Below, in pieces: positions 16,101-22,905 of a stretch of 25,749 nt of DNA; the first letter of the stretch is position 1, and the number at the start of each line of letters is the position of its first letter. Made by a program: the position numbers and the translations under genes. Location: assembly GCA_002426495.1 (NCBI GenBank), contig DIQC01000010.1, positions 1 to 25,749 of the forward strand, written 5' to 3'. This stretch comes from Thermacetogenium sp. UBA5472. Lineage in GTDB: Bacteria > Bacillota > DSM-12270 > Thermacetogeniales > Thermacetogeniaceae. The notes beneath the pieces are model-generated. The model did no database searches, was not told where the DNA came from, and saw only the letters and a list, made by a program, of their open reading frames with translations.

Positions 16101-19100
16101 ATCAGGGATTTGATCTGCGGGGAATCTATCCTCCGGTTCAGATGGCCGGTCACCCTGGGGAATATCCTCCTCGGGTATGGGCAAGCCTGAGCCATCCTGC
16201 CCTTCCGGTCTACCTTCGCCAACATCATGATTTTTTAGGGTCTCCTCAAAATCTTGGCCAATAATCCCGGAACCACTCGTAGAAGAAACCGGCTCCGTTT
16301 TGGGTATGTCATCATCCCAGGGTTTAGCTCCGTATTTTTCCACGGTCTGATGATAGGGTTCTCCCAGGGGTGGTTTGGTAGGTTCCCAGGCTTCTCTCCG
16401 CCCGCCTAGGTCAACAATTCCGCCATCAAAAGGATTACGGGTATCTACGTTCCATAAGCTGCCTTCTTCATAGGGGTTTTCACTCCAATGCCTGCCGTTC
16501 TTGTCATATCCGTCAGCATTATAGCCGCTCCAGTGATAACCATCCTTTCCATATCCCTGTTTATCAAAGCCCCAGGGGTCGCGGCCGCTGCGGTTATAAC
16601 CTTCGAAATCAAAACCTTCCCGGTCATAGCCATCCCGGTCAAAGCCGTGCTTATTAAAGCCATTCTTGTCATAGCCGTCTGCATCATAGCCTTCCTGGGA
16701 CTGACCTTCCCGGTTATAACCGTCCCGGTCGTAACCATCAGCATCGTAACCGTTCTTATCGAATCCTTCTCGATCCCAGCCATTCTGGTCAAAACCGTTG
16801 CGGTCATAACCTTCCCGATCCCAGCCAGCCTGGTTGAAGCCTTCTTTATCAAAGCCCTGTTTGTCAAAGCCTTTAGCATCGAAGCCCTGGCGGTTGAATC
16901 CCTGGCGGTCATAACCATTTACATCAAAGCCATCCCGGTCAAAGCCCTCCGGGTCAAATCCATTGCGGCCGTAACCTTCCCGGTCGAATCCTTCTTTATT
17001 GAATCCCTCCCGGTCATAGCCTTCTGTATCGAATCCGGCTTTGTTGAAGCCTTCCCGATCCAGTCCCGCCTTATCAAAGCCTTGGCGGTCGAATCCTTCC
17101 TGGTCAAAGCCGGCCTTATTAAAGCCCTCCCGGTCATAGCCCTCGGCATTGAATCCAGCTTTATCGAATCCTTCCTTATCAAAACCAGTTTTATCAAAGC
17201 CTTCTTTGTTGAACCCTTCGCGGTCATAACCAGTTTTGTCAAAGCCGGCCTGATTGAAGCCTTCCCGATCATACCCTTCGACATTGAATCCGTTTTTATC
17301 AAAGCCTTCCTGGTCAAAACCAGCTTGGTCAAAGCCCTCTCGGTTGAAGCCTTCTTTATCGAAGCCTTCTTTATCAAAACCTGACTGGTCGAATCCCTGC
17401 CGGTCATAGCCTTCCCGGTTGAAACCTTCTCGATTAAAACCAGCCTTATCAAATCCTTCTCTATCAAAACCTTGCGCATTGAAACCAGCCTTATCGAGGC
17501 CTTCTTTATCAAAACCAGCTTTATCGAAACCTTCTGCATTAAAGCCAGCTTTATCAAAGCCTTCCCTGTCAAATCCTTGCGCATTGAATCCAGCTTTATC
17601 AAAGCCTTCCACATCGAAACCATTGGCATCAAAACCATCCCTATTAAAACCTTGGGTGTTAAATCCATCTTTGTTGAAACCATCTTTGTCAAAGCCCTTT
17701 TTATCGAAACCATACTGGTCATATCCTTGCGAATTGTAGCCATCCCGGTCATAATCAGAACTGTTTCGGCCTTCCCTGTCAAATCCGTCTTTATCATAGC
17801 CGGCCTTGTCATAACCTTCCTTATTAAAACCTTCCCGATTATAGCCTTCTTTGTCGAATTCTTCAGCATCAAAGCCAGCCCTATCAAAGCCTTCAGCATT
17901 GTAGCCAGCCTCATTCACACCATCGCGGTTATAGCCGTCACGATCATAGCCTGCCTGATTGTAACCTTCCCGATCATAGCCTTCAGCATCAAATCCGTTC
18001 TGGTCATAGAGCCCGTCAGCTTCGGCTGCAGTGGTCGGTTCTGCAGCTGGTGACAATTGTTCAGATTGATCCATGACTGGAGCACCTTCGCCGTTTTCTG
18101 CCACAGCAAAGTGCTCTCCCCCTGCTTCTCCTTCCCGGGCATTGAAAACCTTTGACTTCATTTGATCAGCTTCTATCTCCAGATCTGCATGGGCTTCCAG
18201 AGAACTGTCGTCATGAAGGGCTTCCGAATCTCCGGTGTCCGTATACAGCTGTTCTTCACTACTTCCCCCAACAGCAAAGTGCTCTCCCCCTGCTTCTCCT
18301 TCTCGGGCATCATATGACTGGGGCTTCATGGGCTCTGCTTCCATCTCCAGACCTGCCTTGTCTTTCACAAACAAGGCTACATCGTCTTCATCAATTTCAG
18401 GAGTTAATACTTTCTCTTCAAACATATCTGTTGTATCAATATGGATACCAGTTTCTCCCCCTGCTTCCCTGATATCGATAGCTTGTTCATGCATATCGAT
18501 AGTGTCGATAAAGATCTCCGATTCCGATTCACTGGTCAAGGGCTTGGGCTGCACAAAAAGTTCGGCTTCCCGTTCTGTCTCGATATGGATGCCCTGATCT
18601 GCCGGAGCATCCTGTATGGCGCTGCCGTGATGCATATCCGTAGCATCGACCAGGATCTCTTCTCTGCCCCGGCGTCCAAACTGATTGGTAGCCCTGGCCA
18701 TCCCCGGTGCTCCTGGGCCGGCTTCAGCTGTACCCCCTGCTCCGGGCTGTGATCCTCCGCTAGTAGGAGATATGGGCGTTCCACCCACAGGCGGGATTAA
18801 ACCTCCGCCGCCCAGGCCGCCTAAAGCTCCCAGGGCTGTTGCAATAAGGCCCGGCACTATAACCCCAGTCACCGCTTCTGTGGTGTTGGAAGGTCCGGGT
18901 ATATTGCCCACTGAACCGACTCCTGCCGGGCTGTGGCTGTATCCTGACCGATGAGTTTCCGGCGTAATCCCTGTTTCTCCGATTATATCTTCTTCTTGAT
19001 CCTTATTTTTTTGTGGCTCCTCTTGAACTATATCAGGAGCATCCTGACTTAAAAGTCCCGCCTTTTCCATGCTATCGATAGCCTGCTGGGCGATACTTTT

Positions 19101-19592
19101 AGCAGAAGCCAGGTCCGCGCTATGACTCTGGCTGTTATCCACTATTTCCACCGTGATAAAATAATCAGGCAGTATGACTCCAATGCCTGCCCCATTATCG
19201 GCAGTATATTCCCTTACTTCACAGCCCTTCAGTTGGGTGGTTTGCATATAAGTAATCTGGGATATGCTGTCCACATAATCGACCATGATCTGTATTTCAT
19301 CCGGCTGGGCCGGACCCAGAACACTGAGCGCACACACGCCGTCACCATATTCACCCTCCCCGGCATGAATGGCAAAGTCATAGCCGGTTACCGATTCCTC
19401 CCCGAATTGAAACTCTGGTGAGCCAAAGTTGGCGTTGGATACCTGGGTAACAACATCAGCGACACTTCCTGCTATAGCTTTCCCACCGAAAAAATTGGCT
19501 ATCACCAATGCGAATACCAGACTCAGGGCTAAAACCAACAGGAAATGGCGATGTAATCTCCTTTTATTTCGCGCAATTGCTAAAATCGACAA
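13143..19592 (-). CDS. Giant membrane-anchored protein with 101 pentapeptide repeats
   Basis: A 2149-aa protein. The TTG at 19590-19592 is chosen because AGGAGG lies 8 nt upstream; the longer frame runs back into the previous gene. Residues 1-16 are basic (RNKRRLHRH), and 17-35 are a signal anchor (FLLVLALSLVFALVIANFF). A small beta-rich domain (about 42-190) follows, then a charged, low-complexity region with glycine runs and duplicated segments (200-528). Residues 529-1033 are an unbroken array of 101 [F/Y]-[D/N]-x-x-G pentads. After it come a Pro/Asp-rich linker, a helical region with a glycine-rich hydrophobic patch (MITGATGGLGGSLTYATMDG), six 15-residue repeats (1578-1667), a Gly/Pro spacer and a C-terminal helical region with an FNINTDNDV segment. 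No enzyme or toxin domain is recognised. It is probably an envelope scaffold or export-linked surface protein. Confidence 0.75.
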   Translation of the reverse strand: MSILAIARNKRRLHRHFLLVLALSLVFALVIANFFGGKAIAGSVADVVTQVSNANFGSPEFQFGEESVTGYDFAIHAGEGEYGDGVCALSVLGPAQPDEIQIMVDYVDSISQITYMQTTQLKGCEVREYTADNGAGIGVILPDYFITVEIVDNSQSHSADLASAKSIAQQAIDSMEKAGLLSQDAPDIVQEEPQKNKDQEEDIIGETGITPETHRSGYSHSPAGVGSVGNIPGPSNTTEAVTGVIVPGLIATALGALGGLGGGGLIPPVGGTPISPTSGGSQPGAGGTAEAGPGAPGMARATNQFGRRGREEILVDATDMHHGSAIQDAPADQGIHIETEREAELFVQPKPLTSESESEIFIDTIDMHEQAIDIREAGGETGIHIDTTDMFEEKVLTPEIDEDDVALFVKDKAGLEMEAEPMKPQSYDAREGEAGGEHFAVGGSSEEQLYTDTGDSEALHDDSSLEAHADLEIEADQMKSKVFNAREGEAGGEHFAVAENGEGAPVMDQSEQLSPAAEPTTAAEADGLYDQNGFDAEGYDREGYNQAGYDRDGYNRDGVNEAGYNAEGFDRAGFDAEEFDKEGYNREGFNKEGYDKAGYDKDGFDREGRNSSDYDRDGYNSQGYDQYGFDKKGFDKDGFNKDGFNTQGFNRDGFDANGFDVEGFDKAGFNAQGFDREGFDKAGFNAEGFDKAGFDKEGLDKAGFNAQGFDREGFDKAGFNREGFNREGYDRQGFDQSGFDKEGFDKEGFNREGFDQAGFDQEGFDKNGFNVEGYDREGFNQAGFDKTGYDREGFNKEGFDKTGFDKEGFDKAGFNAEGYDREGFNKAGFDQEGFDRQGFDKAGLDREGFNKAGFDTEGYDREGFNKEGFDREGYGRNGFDPEGFDRDGFDVNGYDRQGFNRQGFDAKGFDKQGFDKEGFNQAGWDREGYDRNGFDQNGWDREGFDKNGYDADGYDRDGYNREGQSQEGYDADGYDKNGFNKHGFDRDGYDREGFDFEGYNRSGRDPWGFDKQGYGKDGYHWSGYNADGYDKNGRHWSENPYEEGSLWNVDTRNPFDGGIVDLGGRREAWEPTKPPLGEPYHQTVEKYGAKPWDDDIPKTEPVSSTSGSGIIGQDFEETLKNHDVGEGRPEGQDGSGLPIPEEDIPQGDRPSEPEDRFPADQIPDIQPGNTFDYTDPETGATSTYEYEPGYAGPRHGDQQTLVGTGDGRTYEIEYNAVTGKWVNTESGNDFDPDRFESWQQDFAEDKRRAAIDIEKMSQRQDATSKAIDKNLEDWRKLEQMRNVSDKYDIGTPGGPGDVDKAIQGLKDDMLAGKELDREKMDKIRRVIDNRILGKTTADTGQRWGEDWFKKLGWALESNLATAKEVFTGEKADGSTSWLGMGARIMITGATGGLGGSLTYATMDGAMNVAEAMYRIQDEIAKGGSDFRAVSKAVGLYVLGEQMGWLAGEAGSKAMGEMMERFPAFTNKTADVVETAILKVGAKNQTWSHYLGMVGKDSAEESLDQINKRLVDIGSDKAAKEIIDSARMDYGLKSVADSFDDVTKGAGKTIGDSTGDMAGRVSKSAADGWTDVGESGGRAATSSTDDIARGGGKAVTSSSDDIARGGGKAATSSSDDIAKGGGKAATSSSDDIAEGGGKAATSSSDDIAEGGGKSATSSSDDMVKGKGTADGVKTPDSPDTRPNSAEAGGDGPGEPPGGGDGPGDSGGPPSRGGEGGVPEGNGERLPLSRGARTPEEVLSDPAAVTRAERTMQQNVKDFDQLPPARQQELIREQAIYDEYKIQAEERTWNLADKVQRGEQLTVEDTMEMKSDPASMRTLKDLQEMDSLGNQLTPQEAQGIQREFNRAMDEGIHQPSYRTVEEHLHNRYPDVDPEGIRVTTVRTPGTEQTDFNINTDNDVIAEKLVQGPQGPEWVEIPKVEWEDTYYKALADNSGYSVDEAVRRFPDTDWANMDEAARVRQWAKHHEEAAMDQFDLSAGRDFSNQRTWHIQDGDMRGRPMIELTEDEIARGVDYVTIDGKPMRPSTGYELTQQGQGTMLDPEQLSLMEQKKFDDYWNAGDTPAQVMRNQTEAMEQLRKTACVAEGVEQGYRDMGYRVEAMPDNMTQAIAVVKDKSLSPAARAARLQELGYSSPGDFLNKVSSRIGAIRNVKR
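14592..14861 (-). repeat. Six tandem 45-bp repeats (15-residue units)
   Basis: Within the giant gene, residues 1578-1667 are six copies of a 15-residue unit, consensus AATSSSDDIAxGGGK. x is R, R, K, E and E in the first five copies; the last has diverged to SATSSSDDMVKGKGT. Neighbouring copies are nearly identical at DNA level (for example around 14680 and 14725), which shows recent expansion and makes the copy number likely to vary between strains. Confidence 0.9.
16494..18008 (-). repeat. 101 tandem 15-bp repeats, pentad [FY][DN]xxG
   Basis: From YDQNG (residues 529-533) to YDKNG (1029-1033), 505 residues are divided into exactly 101 five-residue units with no insertion or deletion. Position 1 is F or Y in nearly all units (W, L, V, R or Q in a few), position 2 is D or N, position 3 is often K, R, A or Q, position 4 is often E, A, D or N, and position 5 is G except in units 10 (E) and 17 (D). 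Codons vary freely between units, so selection on the protein is keeping the pattern. Higher-order copies are visible, e.g. units 28-31 and 35-38. Confidence 0.95.
18103..18309 (-). repeat. Duplicated AREGEAGGEHFAV segment in the giant gene
   Basis: A DNA stretch of about 39 bp at 18103-18141 recurs almost unchanged at 18271-18309 (offset 168 bp, 56 residues). Both encode AREGEAGGEHFAV, with similar flanks (E-x-E-A-x-x-M-K before it). It is an internal duplication upstream of the pentad array. Confidence 0.85.
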
Positions 19593-19612
19593 GCCTTTCA
19601 CCTCCTGTTCTC

Positions 19613-20104
19613 CTATGGCAGGATGCCGATCAGCATCATCCATACCGTCGAAAGCACCATCGCTACTAAGGTCGGGATCATTACATTTCTCGTCCCTTGA
19701 GCGCCCCTTTTCATGGCTTCCGTTCCTGCCGTTGCAGATGCTGTTGTGATGGCAGTCGAAGCAAAAGGCATTACCACATTCCACTCCAGAATGACCAAAG
19801 CCAGTATGGCTAAAACAGTAAAAGGGATCATAAACAACATGCCGGTACCAACGGCTTCCCGGGCAAAACCTCCGTCAGTCTGCCGCAAAGCAGTGTTACC
19901 GCTGTTAAATGCCAGGATCAGCAGATTTACCGCTAATAAACCCACTACAATGGCAATAACAAGGGAATATAGTACAGTAGTTAATTTGTATTCCGGTCTG
20001 CTGAAGGGTACCAAGACCCCGAATATAATGAAACACAGATAAGCCGGCCAAATTTTTACCCCATCAGACCCAGCTCCTCCGGCATATCCCAGTTTAGTAT
20101 CCAC
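19613..20104 (-). CDS. Small polytopic membrane protein
   Basis: A 163-aa hydrophobic protein that I cannot assign to a family. The GTG at 20102-20104 follows AGGAGGAGG with a 5-nt gap. Four hydrophobic segments are visible: about 18-34 (KIWPAYLCFIIFGVLVPF region), 41-66, 86-108 and 143-162. Between the third and fourth lies a small-residue stretch (STAITTASATAGTEAMKRGA). The TAG stop lies 20 bp before the TTG start of the giant gene, so the two are surely translated from one transcript. A role in anchoring or exporting the giant protein is a reasonable but untested guess. Confidence 0.65.
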   Translation of the reverse strand: MDTKLGYAGGAGSDGVKIWPAYLCFIIFGVLVPFSRPEYKLTTVLYSLVIAIVVGLLAVNLLILAFNSGNTALRQTDGGFAREAVGTGMLFMIPFTVLAILALVILEWNVVMPFASTAITTASATAGTEAMKRGAQGTRNVMIPTLVAMVLSTVWMMLIGILP

Positions 20105-20142
20105 CTTATCCTCCTCCTGTTCGTTGATTGTTATTTGCTCTG

Positions 20143-20712
20143 CTAAGCGCCGAATCTCCCCAGCAAGGCCCAGCCGATCAAGAGGATCGCTCCACAGAGA
20201 GTGGTCATGGCAATGCTGAATGCGACCCTTTCCCCTGACATCTGTTTAATGGTGTACAGGGTGGGTCTTAATGCCCACAAGACGCCGGTCACGCCAAAGG
20301 CGACTGCAGTCTTCCAGCCAAATGCGAGAGAAAAAATCAGCCCGCTCAAAGCATAAACGAAGGTAGCTGAATAGCCCAGGGCAAAGGTGGATATAGCCCA
20401 ATCCACAGTGATCTTTCGTTCCCCCGCCTGGGCCAGGGCCCAGACCATAACCGCCAACAAGGCCACGCCGGCCGTACCGTAGAGCAATCCCAGCATAGTG
20501 ATGAGAACCACGCCAGACGCTTCGATTTGTCCGTTCCGCATCAAGTCCAGCCCAGTCTGCAGGAAAAAGAGCATGAATGACAAACCTGATATGGCCAAGG
20601 AATAAGGCCAGGGGATTTTTATCATCTGATTTTTAACTATTTCGCCTGGATTCGTTATTATACTGAGTGCCGTCTTCCAGCAGGGTTGTGCTGGTGCTGC
20701 CATAGTGTTCAT
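20143..20712 (-). CDS. Yip1-like multi-pass membrane protein
   Basis: A 189-aa protein. The ATG at 20710-20712 lies 13 nt after AGGAGG; a TTG at 20736 would read through that site and is rejected. It opens with a cytoplasmic segment WKTALSIITNPGEIVKNQMI, the P-x-E-x-x-K entry typical of Yip1-domain proteins, followed by five hydrophobic helices (about 36-54, 66-90, 102-121, 125-143 and 163-182). Bacterial Yip1-domain proteins have no established role; eukaryotic ones act in membrane trafficking. It lies 38 bp upstream of the four-helix protein gene and belongs to the same block. Confidence 0.6.
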   Translation of the reverse strand: MNTMAAPAQPCWKTALSIITNPGEIVKNQMIKIPWPYSLAISGLSFMLFFLQTGLDLMRNGQIEASGVVLITMLGLLYGTAGVALLAVMVWALAQAGERKITVDWAISTFALGYSATFVYALSGLIFSLAFGWKTAVAFGVTGVLWALRPTLYTIKQMSGERVAFSIAMTTLCGAILLIGWALLGRFGA

Positions 20713-20810
20713 AGGCTTATTGATCCCTCCTGTCAAAATTTTTGTATAAAGGAACTTTTTCTACCCCGGTTTGGTTTACCGCAGGGCCATTAATCATTGT
20801 AGAACACTGT

Positions 20811-21113
20811 CTATCTCTGCAAAACAAACTTTGCCCCAAATTCCTGGTCCAAATTAACCGCCAGTTTCTTTAAGTCGGTCTCTGCCGCCAAACTGCCAAC
20901 ATATATGTTAGTTGTAGTGACAATCTCCAGTTCAGCATAAGTCAGATTCCTGCTCATAATGTTAACCGACTGCAGTTCATCCCCATTTATGACCACCCTA
21001 TCGTTGCCATCGTGCTCCTGAGGGATCAAAATTATTTGCCCGGAGCCGACCTTAAGGTAACAAACTTGAGTTTTAAAGAACCCGGCCTTAAGCCTGATTT
21101 CAAAGGTCACCAT
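20811..21113 (-). CDS. Small beta-rich protein, possible PH-like fold
   Basis: A 100-aa soluble protein, first gene of the minus block. The ATG at 21111-21113 follows GAGG by 5 nt; a GTG two codons earlier overlaps that site. The sequence alternates short strands (VTFEIRLKAGFF, CYLKVGSGQIILIPQ, RVVINGDELQSVNIMS, AELEIVTTTNIYVGSL) and ends in a single helix (ETDLKKLAVNLDQEFGAKFV). Strands followed by a C-terminal helix suggest a bacterial PH-like domain; this is a fold guess only. It is separated from the Yip1-like gene by 98 bp and faces the HTH gene across a 208-bp divergent region. Confidence 0.6.
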   Translation of the reverse strand: MVTFEIRLKAGFFKTQVCYLKVGSGQIILIPQEHDGNDRVVINGDELQSVNIMSRNLTYAELEIVTTTNIYVGSLAAETDLKKLAVNLDQEFGAKFVLQR

Positions 21114-21171
21114 AATCACCTCTGTTTAAAGTTTAGCAAATTTTCTTATAAAAGTTATTGCTCCTGGTGAT

Positions 21172-21184
21172 TTGGCATTGCCAA
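21172..21184. promoter_or_regulatory. Palindromic operator candidate in the divergent region
   Basis: TTGGCA-T-TGCCAA is a perfect 13-bp palindrome. A further half-site TGCCAAA occurs at 21202-21208, and between them CGTGACACAAATCGTG repeats CGTG. It sits between the minus-block first gene and the HTH gene, so it may control both. The HTH protein encoded alongside is the natural candidate to bind it. Confidence 0.45.
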
Positions 21185-21233
21185 TTTCGTGACACAAATC
21201 GTGCCAAAATTGCAGTAAATATGCTGTGCAATA

Positions 21234-21242
21234 TGCTAAAAT
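21234..21242 (+). promoter_or_regulatory. Extended -10 promoter candidate for the HTH gene
   Basis: TG-C-TAAAAT (TG at 21234-21235, hexamer at 21237-21242) is an extended -10 without a clear -35. AATATGCT occurs twice in direct orientation here (21218-21225 and 21230-21237). The leader would be about 75 nt. Confidence 0.4.
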
Positions 21243-21321
21243 AAAACTTAGTAAATAAATATTTTTACCAGAGATTTTTGCATACCCATATGCCTGAGCA
21301 AGCGAAAGGAATGGTCATATA

Positions 21322-22905
21322 ATGACATTTGCTGAAAAGCTTGATTTGCTGATGAACATCACCAATACTTCCAACAGCCTCCTAGCCCACAGCATTTCCT
21401 TGGATGCATCCTTTATCAGCCGTTTACGCCGAGGAGTCCGCGCCCCTGCCAAAAATGCTAACTACATACAAGCAATGAGCGGTTACTTTGCCCGGTGCTG
21501 CCAGGCCGAATACCAAAAGACGGCCCTTTGGAAAGCCATTCGCACCAGTTCCCCCATTCAGCCCCAGTCAACGGACAGCATGGCCAGCCTTATAGAGCAA
21601 TGGCTATGGGAACCAGCCCAGGATGATTCCGACCCTATAGATGAATTGTTGGAAAGCATGATTGACTTTAGGTTTAAAAGAATGGAAACCGCGGCCACGG
21701 TTGATCTGCCAATAATTGATAACCAAGCCATTGCGGAGACAGAAGTGTTACATGGAGTGAAAGGCAAGCGTGCTGCCGTACTGACCTTCTTGTCCCTGGT
21801 AATATCCAATAAGCATCCACAAACATTGTTGCTCTTCAGTGATGAGGATTTGAGCTGGCTTACTGAAGATCCTGAGTTCACTGCTAAATGGTCTGCACTC
21901 ATGTTACAAGTATTAAAAAACGGCAACCGAATTAAAATGATCCATACTATAAATCGTAATCTTGATGAAATGCTGTCCGGTATTAAAGGATGGATACCAC
22001 TCTATATGACTGGAGCCATAGAGCCCTATTACTATCCCAAAACCCGGGACGGTTTGTTCCGGCGCACATTGTTTATTGCTCCCGACACCGCAGCAGTAAG
22101 TTCTTCATCGGTGCACAGCGGAACCCAAAATACAGCTAATTTTTTTACTACCAATAGAGATGCTATCCGTGCGCTGGCTAGTGAATATAATAATCTTATC
22201 GCCCTATGCCGCCCCCTGATGCGGATTTTCAACCATAATCACCAGGGAAACTATCTGGAAACCCTAGCCGAATTCGAAGAAGAGGCCGGCGACACCATCG
22301 CCAAGACCGATATGCTGACTAACATAACCATTCCCGAGGAGGCAGCTGCCAGCATACTAGTACGCCTGAGCGATGTCATCGCTAACCGGTTGCGCACTTA
22401 TCAGCAGCGCAGAATAAAGACTTTTTATGATAAACTGGCAACTCACCGTTTTACTGAAATCCTCTCCCTCCCTGACCTGGAGACAATCCTGGCGGGTAAA
22501 GCTGTGGTAAACCTGTCCGCTATTCCCAATGAAACCCAGGTATTCTATACTCCCCGAGAATACTATCTACACCTGCAGAATATCTTGCGCCTGCTCAAGA
22601 CCTATGACAACTACCACATACATTTGACCGGTACCAAGCAGCTGGAGGGAAACATGATCTATGTCAAGGAGGATGTGGGGGTGTTGGTAGGCAGAACTGC
22701 AGTGCCCGCGGTCATATTTGCCATCAATGAGAGTAATATGACAGCCGCCTTCTGGGATTATATGAATGTTCTGTTACCTAAGGAGTACACCAGTACCAAG
22801 AATCGCAGCCATACTATTGAAGAGATAGAGACACTGGCTGCTCAGTTGGGAGGTGTCACGGGGACGTTTCGTTTGCCACATGAGTCAAGGTCCCCGTCCC
22901 CTTGA
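21322..22905 (+). CDS. HTH-domain regulator-like protein with element-derived tail
   Basis: A 527-aa protein. The ATG follows AAGGA at a spacing of 11 nt. Residues 1-60 contain a helix-turn-helix-like segment, FAEKLDLLMNITNTSNSLLA followed by SISLDASFISRLRRGVRAPA, that resembles XRE-type DNA-binding domains. The remaining 450 residues are alpha/beta and not recognised; there is no membrane helix. The native protein probably ended near ETLAAQLGG: the last 16 or so residues (ending GTFRLPHESRSPSP) are encoded by GGGGACG and TGAGTCA palindromic elements, and the TGA stop is inside a stem at 22903-22905. It is divergent to the minus block and could regulate it. Confidence 0.65.
   Translation: MTFAEKLDLLMNITNTSNSLLAHSISLDASFISRLRRGVRAPAKNANYIQAMSGYFARCCQAEYQKTALWKAIRTSSPIQPQSTDSMASLIEQWLWEPAQDDSDPIDELLESMIDFRFKRMETAATVDLPIIDNQAIAETEVLHGVKGKRAAVLTFLSLVISNKHPQTLLLFSDEDLSWLTEDPEFTAKWSALMLQVLKNGNRIKMIHTINRNLDEMLSGIKGWIPLYMTGAIEPYYYPKTRDGLFRRTLFIAPDTAAVSSSSVHSGTQNTANFFTTNRDAIRALASEYNNLIALCRPLMRIFNHNHQGNYLETLAEFEEEAGDTIAKTDMLTNITIPEEAAASILVRLSDVIANRLRTYQQRRIKTFYDKLATHRFTEILSLPDLETILAGKAVVNLSAIPNETQVFYTPREYYLHLQNILRLLKTYDNYHIHLTGTKQLEGNMIYVKEDVGVLVGRTAVPAVIFAINESNMTAAFWDYMNVLLPKEYTSTKNRSHTIEEIETLAAQLGGVTGTFRLPHESRSPSP

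Noticed and set aside
16488..17914. Long open frames on the opposite strand and in other frames across the pentad array (e.g. 16488-17384 plus, 16919-17914 minus)
   Set aside because: They are produced by the 15-bp periodicity, read as monotonous hydrophobic or basic strings and have no ribosome binding sites.
16494..18008. CRISPR-like array
   Set aside because: Repeats are 15 bp without unique spacers and lie in frame in a coding sequence.
16494..18008. Canonical pentapeptide-repeat (A-[D/N]-L-x-x) protein of the Qnr/MfpA type
   Set aside because: The order of the D/N and hydrophobic positions differs and the A/S position is not conserved; glycine is fixed instead.
13143..19592. Polymorphic toxin with C-terminal toxin domain
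   Set aside because: No recognised nuclease, deaminase or ADP-ribosyltransferase motif in the C-terminus, and no small immunity gene follows; the next gene is a 370-aa zinc-ribbon protein.
19593..19784. Longer N-terminus for the giant protein (start at 19784)
   Set aside because: It overlaps the preceding membrane-protein gene; the TTG at 19592 has AGGAGG at the right distance and directly precedes the signal anchor.
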